From the NCBI GenBank assembly GCA_031260385.1, contig JAIRKB010000023.1:1-10673 (forward strand): a stretch of 10,673 bases of DNA. Reading direction: 5' to 3'. This document shows, piece after piece, positions 1-5,037 of this stretch. The position numbers and the translations under genes were made by a program. Each line of letters starts with the position of its first letter. Positions within the stretch are counted from its first letter, which is position 1. The notes beneath the pieces were generated by a model. It was not told the origin of the DNA. It made no database searches and saw only the letters and a program-made list of their open reading frames with translations. This DNA is from Propionibacteriaceae bacterium (GTDB lineage Bacteria > Actinomycetota > Actinomycetes > Propionibacteriales > Propionibacteriaceae).

Positions 1-44
1 GCGCTCCTCGCTGCGCTCGTCAACGGTTTCCTTAGCCTCAGCAT

Positions 45-60
45 AACAAGTGAACTTGTT
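45..60. repeat. Perfect inverted repeat AACAAGT-GA-ACTTGTT
   Basis: Seven-base arms flank a two-base centre. The short spacing suits a dimeric repressor operator better than an RNA hairpin. No neighbouring promoter or gene can be assigned, because the flanking sequence lies at or beyond the window edge. Confidence 0.5.
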
Positions 61-78
61 CTGCTCTCGGCTGGCGTC

Positions 79-101
79 ACCGTCCCTCTGTCAGGGACGG
101 T
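79..101. repeat. Perfect 9-base-arm stem-loop
   Basis: Arms ACCGTCCCT (79-87) and AGGGACGGT (93-101) enclose the loop CTGTC. The stem would be stable in RNA from either strand. Neither side has a T-tract, so it is not a standard intrinsic terminator. It might still limit read-through from the M23 gene, whose stop lies about 260 bases away, or belong to a mobile-element remnant. Confidence 0.55.
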
Positions 102-360
102 TGTGGGGACTGGTGGACAACCGTACTTCCGAAGAACCCAAGCTGGGGCAGGATACTGAACCGCTCACCCGACCACCGCAAAACTGACCCACCCTCCTCA
201 AACCGGTGTGCCCCATAGGGGTGCATCGGACGGCAACGACCGCAGGGAGGCGGCAGCAACCATAGTGTCACTCGGTGAGCCCCGTACGCTTTGACCTGAG
301 CAAGGCGAACCCAACCCACCGACCAACAACCAAGCCGAGGATGACGGGGGTGGTGGTGAC

Positions 361-936
361 CTAGTTGAGGTAAGGGGTGGGGTCGACGACTTGGTCGTCC
401 ATCCAGAGCAGGTAGTGATTGTGGCAACCGGAGGCGGCGCCGGTGGAGCCGACGCGGGCGACGACTTGGCCTTGGGAGATTTGGGAGCCGGGGGAGACGA
501 GGGCTTCGGCAACGTGATTGTGGGCGGCGACCACGTGCTTTCCATCGATGATGCCGTGATCGATGGTCAGGCGGTAGCCATACTGCCCAGCCCAGAAGTA
601 ATCCATGACATAACCATTAGCGGCGGAGTAGATATCGGTGCCGCAGGGGGCGATCATGTCATAGCCGCCATCAGCGAAGGATCCCGTGCTATCGGAGTCG
701 GGGTGCGCATAGTGGCGCATGACCGGTGCTAAGTTCGGGGAAGGATTGGGCACTCGTTCCACGTCGACGCCAGTGGTAGAGCCCCCAGTCGGGCCCCCCG
801 TCGGGTCCTCAGTCGGCGGCCCGGGATCGACAACACTAATCGTGGAGGGACTAGATGGTTCGATTACCCCAGGGGCACACCCCGCCAATCCGCACGCCAG
901 AACCCCGAGAATGAGCAGACCACCTATCGGTTTCAT
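361..936 (-). CDS. M23-type (LytM-like) peptidase-family lipoprotein with altered zinc site
   Basis: Predicted 191-residue lipoprotein with a C-terminal M23/LytM domain, a family of zinc endopeptidases that cut peptidoglycan cross-bridges. The chosen ATG (934-936) follows AGGAG by five bases and starts a clear signal peptide with lipobox LAGC (Cys20). The same frame stays open further upstream, but those codons have no signal peptide. A Pro/Gly/Thr-rich linker (about 24-70) leads into the domain (73-191). There HNH (172-174) matches the family HxH motif, and His139 sits where a catalytic His is expected. The first motif, normally HxGxD, reads DGGYD (89-93), so the first zinc-ligand His is Asp. 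Cys98 and Cys171 could form a disulfide. The gene diverges from the LTA-synthase-like gene. It may be a weakly active hydrolase or a non-catalytic wall-binding or regulatory protein. Confidence 0.85.
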   Translation of the reverse strand: MKPIGGLLILGVLACGLAGCAPGVIEPSSPSTISVVDPGPPTEDPTGGPTGGSTTGVDVERVPNPSPNLAPVMRHYAHPDSDSTGSFADGGYDMIAPCGTDIYSAANGYVMDYFWAGQYGYRLTIDHGIIDGKHVVAAHNHVAEALVSPGSQISQGQVVARVGSTGAASGCHNHYLLWMDDQVVDPTPYLN

Positions 937-978
937 CGCGTCTCCTGTCATACCCCAGCAACCATAGAGCCTGAGAAA

Positions 979-1007
979 ATTATAAGTAAATCTCAGAAAT
1001 CTGGCAA
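979..1007 (-). promoter_or_regulatory. Sigma70-like promoter of the M23 lipoprotein gene
   Basis: Read on the minus strand, the sequence is TTGCCA (1002-1007), a 17-base spacer, then a perfect TATAAT (979-984), about 42 bases before the ATG. Six-base inverted arms CTGAGA (971-976) and TCTCAG (991-996) flank the -10 box and might be an operator, although arms this short can arise by chance. Confidence 0.75.
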
Positions 1008-1061
1008 GTTCTGACACGCCGAACCCCAAAAATCAACAAATCATGTGAAATTTGACCTTTT

Positions 1062-3113
1062 TTGGTTTTTAAGGAAACTCACAACTCTAGCTTGGCTAGG
1101 ATAAAGGGGTGGGAACACGCTTGGGCGTTAGCCGTGGACCAGATACCTGGGGTGGGGGGTCGTTTCGGCGTGGATAGGCTCTGGGTAATATATCTGCCAC
1201 TGGCCATCTTCTGGATGGAGTGCACACTCAAGCTCTGGGCTTTTGGTCAGATCACCGTCAGCGGCTTTTGCTTCACCCTGTTATTCTCGATTGCCTTTGG
1301 TTTCTTGGCGACCGGGCTGTGTTGCCTAGGCAAGTATTTCTCAAACCCACTATTCATAGTCTTTCTGGCAATAGCGATTGTCGTGATCGGCACTCAAGCG
1401 GTTTACTACCGGGTCTTCAAGACCTTCATGGTCGTCTCCTCGCTCGGCAACGCCAAGATGGTGATAGCCGGCTTCGGCAAACAAGCCGTCACCGGAACCC
1501 TGAACTCCTGGCCGGCCATCCTGTCGCTGCTGGCCCCGCTGATCCTATGGCTGGTTATCGGCAAGAAAATTCGGCCCCAGTACGAAATGAGGGCGCGAAT
1601 GCGCGCCGTGCTCATCTCGGGGTTTGCCGGAGTCCAGGTTCTAGCGACGATGGGGGTGATGACCGATACCTCCGGGCTGATGTCGGCCCGCATGGTCTAC
1701 TCGGAGAGTTTCGTTCCCGAGCTGTCGGTGAAATATTTCGGCGCCCTGACCACCATGCGCATTGACATCACGAACCTGATCTGGCCGAGCCTGAGACATC
1801 GTACGGTCGAACCACCGTCCGCTAGCATGGGCCCACCGGTTCCCGACCAACTCCCGGTCGGTTGGGGAGCCCACCAGCTCGATATTGACTTTGCCGGTCT
1901 AGCTAACACCCGATCCGACCCCATGGTTAAGGAACTAGACCAGTATTTTGCCGCCAAAGCCCCGACCTACAAGAATGCCTACACCGGCATGTTCGAGGGC
2001 AAGAATATCGTCTGGATCGTCGCGGAGAGTTTTTCGAGCTGGGCCCTCGACGCCACCCATACGCCGACGCTGTATAACCTGGCCCATTCCGGCTTTGTCT
2101 TCAACAACTTCTATGTCCCCGGTTGGGGGGTGTCGACCTCGGACGGCGAATACACCACCTTGTTCTCGCTCCTGCCGAAACCAAATGTCTGGAGTATGTA
2201 TCGCTCCTCGAACAACTATCTCCCCTTCGTCTTCGGCAACCAGCTGAAAGCCCAGGGTTACAAGACCCTCGCCTTCCACGCCGGCACCTACGATTATTAT
2301 GACCGCGACCTGTCCTTGCCCAATATGGGTTACGACTACTATGCCTCCGACCATGGGCTCGATCTGGTCAATCCGAACCTTTGGCCGACCTCCGATGTCG
2401 AAATGGTTGACGCTTCCGCTGGAAAGTACGTCGGTCAGTCACCCTTCAATATCTATTACATCACCATCTCCGGCCATCAGTTCTACACCTTTAACGGCAA
2501 CATGATGTCCTATAAGCACATGAATGATGTCGCCGATCTGCCCTACTCCGAAGGTCCCCGGGCCTATATCGCCGCTCAGATGGAGTTCGATCAGGCCCTA
2601 GCGAACCTGATTGCCCGCCTCGAGGCCTCGGGGGAACTCGATGACACCGTCTTCGTGATCTCTGGTGACCACTATCCGTACGGTCTGGAACACTGGCAGA
2701 TCGAGGAGTTGAACGGGGGTTGGGTGGATCCCAACTTTGGGTTATACAAATCGACTCTGATCATCTGGAGTGCCGACATGACCACCCCGGTCGTGGTCGA
2801 CAAGCCTTGTTATGCGGTGGACGTCCTGCCGACCTTGTCTAACCTATTTGACCTGCCTTACGACTCCCGCTTGCTGATGGGGCGCGATATTCTCTCGCGC
2901 TCCGAATCCCTAGTTGTCTTCGGGAATCATAGTTGGCTCACCGACAAGGGCCGTTTCGATTCCTACTCCGACACTTTCACCCCAGCGCCGGGCGCCGACT
3001 TTGGCCCCGAGACCGCCAATGAGTACGCCCGGCGGGTGATCAACCAGGTGGAACTAATGTTCAAATACTCCGCCGCAATCCTCGATTACAACTATTATCG
3101 ACTGGTGCTGTAG
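1062..3113 (+). CDS. LTA synthase family membrane phosphoglycerol transferase
   Basis: Integral membrane enzyme of the lipoteichoic acid synthase/alkaline phosphatase superfamily. Such enzymes transfer glycerol phosphate from phosphatidylglycerol to a glycolipid-anchored polymer outside the cell. Five hydrophobic spans lie at about residues 40-60, 64-88, 96-115, 150-168 and 181-198. An extracellular sulfatase-fold domain follows (about 315-683). Its active-site residues are all visible: Glu322 in AESFSSW, nucleophile Thr359 in STSDGEY, and Asp536-His537 in SGDHYPYG. They correspond to E255, T300, D475 and H476 of Staphylococcus aureus LtaS, so it should be active. The length (683) is near the family norm. 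The start is uncertain: TTG at 1062 has no ribosome binding site, and GTG at 1170 (residue 37, just before the first span) follows a G-rich stretch and is a good alternative. The polymer made is not known; many actinobacteria carry such homologues without classical LTA. Confidence 0.88.
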   Translation: MVFKETHNSSLARIKGWEHAWALAVDQIPGVGGRFGVDRLWVIYLPLAIFWMECTLKLWAFGQITVSGFCFTLLFSIAFGFLATGLCCLGKYFSNPLFIVFLAIAIVVIGTQAVYYRVFKTFMVVSSLGNAKMVIAGFGKQAVTGTLNSWPAILSLLAPLILWLVIGKKIRPQYEMRARMRAVLISGFAGVQVLATMGVMTDTSGLMSARMVYSESFVPELSVKYFGALTTMRIDITNLIWPSLRHRTVEPPSASMGPPVPDQLPVGWGAHQLDIDFAGLANTRSDPMVKELDQYFAAKAPTYKNAYTGMFEGKNIVWIVAESFSSWALDATHTPTLYNLAHSGFVFNNFYVPGWGVSTSDGEYTTLFSLLPKPNVWSMYRSSNNYLPFVFGNQLKAQGYKTLAFHAGTYDYYDRDLSLPNMGYDYYASDHGLDLVNPNLWPTSDVEMVDASAGKYVGQSPFNIYYITISGHQFYTFNGNMMSYKHMNDVADLPYSEGPRAYIAAQMEFDQALANLIARLEASGELDDTVFVISGDHYPYGLEHWQIEELNGGWVDPNFGLYKSTLIIWSADMTTPVVVDKPCYAVDVLPTLSNLFDLPYDSRLLMGRDILSRSESLVVFGNHSWLTDKGRFDSYSDTFTPAPGADFGPETANEYARRVINQVELMFKYSAAILDYNYYRLVL

Positions 3114-3134
3114 CCCAAGCTAGCTGACTTAAGA

Positions 3135-3163
3135 TTGCCCATTCATACCCCCAGGGGTATAAT
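3135..3163 (+). promoter_or_regulatory. Promoter of the thioredoxin operon, probably leaderless
   Basis: TTGCCC (3135-3140), a 17-base spacer and a perfect TATAAT (3158-3163) form a sigma70-like promoter. The usual start point, about seven bases after the -10 box, falls at 3170, the first base of the thioredoxin GTG codon. There is no room for a separate ribosome binding site, so the mRNA is probably leaderless, as is common in actinobacteria. Confidence 0.75.
3145..3160. promoter_or_regulatory. CsoR/CstR-type operator ATACCCC-CA-GGGGTAT
   Basis: A perfect inverted repeat with seven-base arms lies in the promoter spacer and shares its last three bases with the -10 box. The pattern A-T-A, C-tract, two bases, G-tract, T-A-T is the type bound by CsoR/CstR (DUF156) repressors, and such a repressor is the second gene downstream. 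Binding here would block RNA polymerase, which gives autoregulation. Confidence 0.75.
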
Positions 3164-3169
3164 AAAGGG

Positions 3170-3553
3170 GTGACTGTAAGAGATATTACGATCGAAGATT
3201 TTGAATCAACCATCGCTGACTCCGAGATTTTGCTCCTCGACTTTTGGGCCGCCTGGTGTGGCCCCTGCCGGGCTTTTGCCCCGATTTTTGCCGCCGCCGC
3301 GACGGCCCATCCCGATGTCGTCTTCGGCAAGGTTGACACTGAGGCCCAGCAGGAACTAGCCGCTGGTTTTAGGATCACCTCGATTCCGACGATCATGGCC
3401 TTCCGGGACCAGGTCTTGGTGTTCTCGCAGGCTGGGGCCCTGAACGCTAGCCAGCTCGACCAGTTGATCGCTTCGATTCGCGGGCTCGACATGGATCAGA
3501 TCCGCGCCGAGATTGCCGAGCAAGACGCTGGAGAAGACGCTCCCGGCGCCTAG
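3170..3553 (+). CDS. Thioredoxin, first gene of CstR-like operon
   Basis: Cytosolic thiol-disulfide oxidoreductase. The 127-residue protein has the classic active site WCGPC (Cys30, Cys33) after the strand ILLLDFWAAW, and the cis-proline loop SIPT (Pro73). The thioredoxin fold ends near residue 105. An acidic, alanine-rich tail follows (about 108-127), making it some 20 residues longer than a typical thioredoxin. The GTG start at 3170 is chosen because it lies at the predicted transcription start and places the first beta strand correctly. The stop codon overlaps the ribosome binding site of the next gene (TAGGAGA), so the two are cotranscribed. With a CstR-like repressor as partner, a plausible job is reducing protein or low-molecular-weight persulfides and disulfides; that role is inferred from context. 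Confidence 0.92.
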   Translation: MTVRDITIEDFESTIADSEILLLDFWAAWCGPCRAFAPIFAAAATAHPDVVFGKVDTEAQQELAAGFRITSIPTIMAFRDQVLVFSQAGALNASQLDQLIASIRGLDMDQIRAEIAEQDAGEDAPGA

Positions 3554-3561
3554 GAGACTCC

Positions 3562-3837
3562 ATGCACCCGACCGATCATGAAGCCCAGCGCCGTATCCTC
3601 CATCGTTTACGTCGTGCCAAGGGCCAACTCGATGCCGTGATTAACGCCGTTGAGACCGGCAAGCCGTGTCGCGAAGTCGTGACCCAACTCGCCGCGGTCT
3701 CTAGTGCCATCGACAAGGCTGGCTTCGTGATTGTGTCAACAGCGATGAAGAACTGTCTCACCGATCCCGAGACCCCTCCAAACGAGGATGCCCTAACTAC
3801 TGAAGAGCTCGAAAAGCTCTTCCTAATGATGGCCTAA
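3562..3837 (+). CDS. CsoR/CstR-family (DUF156) transcriptional repressor, probably thiol/persulfide-sensing
   Basis: All-alpha repressor of 91 residues, the usual family size. It forms dimers and tetramers that bind GC-tract operators. The basic DNA-contact segment RLRRAKGQL (15-23) is present. Cys36 (KPCREV) and Cys65 (MKNCL) are 29 residues apart, exactly as Cys31 and Cys60 are in S. aureus CstR. In copper-sensing CsoR a His sits four residues before the second Cys (His61 in M. tuberculosis CsoR); here that position is Ala61. A copper site is therefore unlikely, and a thiol-based signal (persulfide, sulfide or related electrophile) is favoured. The likely target is the operator at 3145-3160. 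The ATG has AGGAG eight bases upstream, overlapping the thioredoxin stop. Family assignment is firm; the signal is inferred from missing and retained residues. Confidence 0.9.
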   Translation: MHPTDHEAQRRILHRLRRAKGQLDAVINAVETGKPCREVVTQLAAVSSAIDKAGFVIVSTAMKNCLTDPETPPNEDALTTEELEKLFLMMA

Positions 3838-3865
3838 GCCATAGACCAGCTAATTAAGGAGAATC

Positions 3866-4027
3866 ATGTGCCAAGCCGTGAAGTGTCGTAAGTGCGGCAA
3901 GATCACTTGGTCCGGTTGTGGGCAACACGTCGACCAGGTCTTGCGCGGGGTGCCCAAGTCTGAGCGCTGCCCCGGACACGAGAACGAACCCGCTACCGGG
4001 CTCTTGTCCCGCTTGCGCGGTCGCTAA
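3866..4027 (+). CDS. Small Cys/His-rich protein with three CxxC/H knuckles
   Basis: A 53-residue protein in the same operon. Its ATG follows AAGGAG at good spacing, 28 bases after the repressor stop. Cys2 opens the chain, then three paired motifs appear: Cys7-x2-Cys10, Cys18-x2-His21 and Cys35-x2-His38. The core reads CRKCGKITWSGCGQHV, followed by VPKSERCPGH and a basic tail (LLSRLRGR). This looks like a small zinc-ribbon or zinc-knuckle protein, with spare cysteines that could act as a thiol sensor or sulfur carrier. From memory, short proteins with this CGK-T/I-TW-x-GCGxHV signature recur in actinobacteria and are annotated as hypothetical. No function is known to me. Sharing the thioredoxin promoter suggests a role in thiol or persulfide handling. 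Confidence 0.85.
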   Translation: MCQAVKCRKCGKITWSGCGQHVDQVLRGVPKSERCPGHENEPATGLLSRLRGR

Positions 4028-4051
4028 GGCGCTAGCGCGGTCGTTAAGGCG
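4015..4051. repeat. Imperfect tandem duplication (period 20) at convergent gene ends
   Basis: A 17-base unit, GCGCGGTCGCTAAGGCG (4015-4031), recurs at 4035-4051 with one change (C4024 to T4044). The first copy carries the TAA stop of the small Cys/His gene; the second carries, on the other strand, the TAA stop of the kinase gene. A 10-base palindrome GCGCTAGCGC (4029-4038) spans the junction. The two genes are 16 bases apart, and no T-tailed terminator is visible between them. Confidence 0.8.
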
Positions 4052-5036
4052 TCCGTCGGGCTGGGTCAGCGGCTCGTAGTGAACTGCGGACCTGGTCCAG
4101 GAGCTCCGGCCTAGCCCCCAAGGTCTCAAAGGCCAGCAGGGCCGCGCCGACTACCGGTGGGTCCTCAACAATGATCAATTGAGCCTCGGGCAGGGCGGCC
4201 GTCAGCTGTTGGTCAATCATGGCCATTAAGGCAGCGGGACGAGCGGCGATAATCCCACCACCGAGCACAATCGGGCAGGGTTGGCCGCCGACACCTAAGC
4301 GCTTAATCGCTGCCGAGGCGTAAGCGACGATCTCCTCGGCTTGGCGGGCGACCACGCCTAGGGCGACCTCATCGCCAGCGGCCGCCGCTTGGAAGACTAA
4401 GGGGGTGAGCAGTGACTTGGTGTCCGATTCGCGCAATTCCCCCTTGTGAAAGGCCAAGATGACCTCGTCCATCGAGGCTCGGCCCAAGGCCTGAAGGGTT
4501 AACGACTCCAGTAGGGTCTGGGGTCCCCGTCCATCGGCGGCCCGGGCGGCGTGCCAGATTGCTTGCATGCCGATGGTCCAGCCGCCACCCCAATCACCGG
4601 CGACCTCACCGATAGCGGCGAAACGGGCGACCTTGCCACCGGGCGCCCAACCCAAACAGTTCATCCCGGTTCCGCAGACCACGGCAACGGCGGTGTCTTC
4701 CGCGGTGCCAGCCCGCATCAGGGGGCGCATGTCATTGTCGACTAGTAAGTGACCTTGGGCCCAGGGATATTTCTCTAATTGGGCTCGAAACTCGGCTTGT
4801 TCGTAGGGGAAATCGATGCCCGCGAAATAGGCTCCCGCTACCGCCACGACCGTGGCACCAAGCGGTTCCAGCATCGCACGAAAAGCAGCGTCAAGCTGGG
4901 CGGCGGTCCGCGCCGCGCCAACATCGTAGGGCACAAACGATGCCAGGCGCTCCCGAGCCAGGGTCGTACCATCCACGGCAATGATGGCGACATCGGTTTT
5001 CGTTCCGCCCCCATCAGCGACCGCCACAACCTCCAT
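4044..5036 (-). CDS. BadF/BadG/BcrA/BcrD-type sugar kinase (N-acetylglucosamine kinase-like)
   Basis: ATP-dependent cytosolic sugar kinase of the ASKHA fold, 330 residues, typical for the GlcNAc/glucosamine kinase branch of this family. The phosphate-1 motif is DGGGTKTD (8-15). VDND (99-102) probably holds the catalytic Asp. CGTGMNCLG (121-129) is the phosphate-2 motif, GEVAGDWGGGW (143-153) follows, and the adenosine motif is LGGGI (258-262). The ATG lies one base after the GH4 stop (TGA-G-ATG) with only a weak ribosome binding site, so translation is probably coupled. By position it corresponds to csnK of the Streptomyces csnR-K operon. It would phosphorylate the imported amino sugar or oligosaccharide so that the GH4 enzyme can act. 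Whether it prefers the monosaccharide or the oligosaccharide cannot be told from sequence. Confidence 0.88.
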   Translation of the reverse strand: MEVVAVADGGGTKTDVAIIAVDGTTLARERLASFVPYDVGAARTAAQLDAAFRAMLEPLGATVVAVAGAYFAGIDFPYEQAEFRAQLEKYPWAQGHLLVDNDMRPLMRAGTAEDTAVAVVCGTGMNCLGWAPGGKVARFAAIGEVAGDWGGGWTIGMQAIWHAARAADGRGPQTLLESLTLQALGRASMDEVILAFHKGELRESDTKSLLTPLVFQAAAAGDEVALGVVARQAEEIVAYASAAIKRLGVGGQPCPIVLGGGIIAARPAALMAMIDQQLTAALPEAQLIIVEDPPVVGAALLAFETLGARPELLDQVRSSLRAADPARRTP

Positions 5037-5037
5037 C

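Larger units (their letters stand above)
1..360. other. Left-end region with no supported gene
   Basis: I see no convincing coding gene here. The frames that stay open have no ribosome binding site, give proline- and arginine-rich or low-information peptides, and match no family I know. The stretch holds two inverted repeats (45-60 and 79-101). On the minus strand at roughly 150-195, GGGTCAGTTTTGCGGTGGTC is followed about 30 bases later by GGTTCAGTATCC, which resembles the repeated ends of IS21-type insertion sequences. An imperfect direct repeat lies at 205-219 and 274-288 (12 of 15 bases). The region could be a decayed mobile-element end next to the M23 gene, but no transposase can be read, so this is a weak inference. 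Confidence 0.4.

Noticed and set aside
79..101. Intrinsic terminator
   Set aside because: The stem is strong, but no T-tract follows on either strand.
1..159. Plus-strand frame open from the window edge to a TGA at 157
   Set aside because: About 50 codons without stop is unremarkable at this GC. The peptide has no recognisable motif, and the frame crosses two inverted repeats. It could be a gene tail, but nothing supports it.
205..222. Second CsoR-like operator (CCCC-ATA-GGGG)
   Set aside because: Only four-base arms pair, the flanks do not continue the symmetry, and no promoter or gene starts here.
77..427. Open frame on the minus strand overlapping the M23 gene end
   Set aside because: The translation is rich in Pro, Arg and His, has no family resemblance or good ribosome binding site, and partly overlaps the well-supported M23 gene in another frame.
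391..732. Plus-strand frame antisense to the M23 gene
   Set aside because: A Gly/Ala/Val/Asp-rich translation typical of the complement of a GC-rich gene; the M23 frame on the other strand is clearly the real one.
3562..3837. Copper-sensing CsoR with a copper efflux operon
   Set aside because: The copper-site His is absent, and there is no copper ATPase or metallochaperone in the window; the partner is a thioredoxin.
3854..4129. Minus-strand frame across the small Cys/His gene and the kinase end
   Set aside because: It overlaps a small gene with a strong ribosome binding site and meaningful Cys/His motifs, and has no family features of its own.
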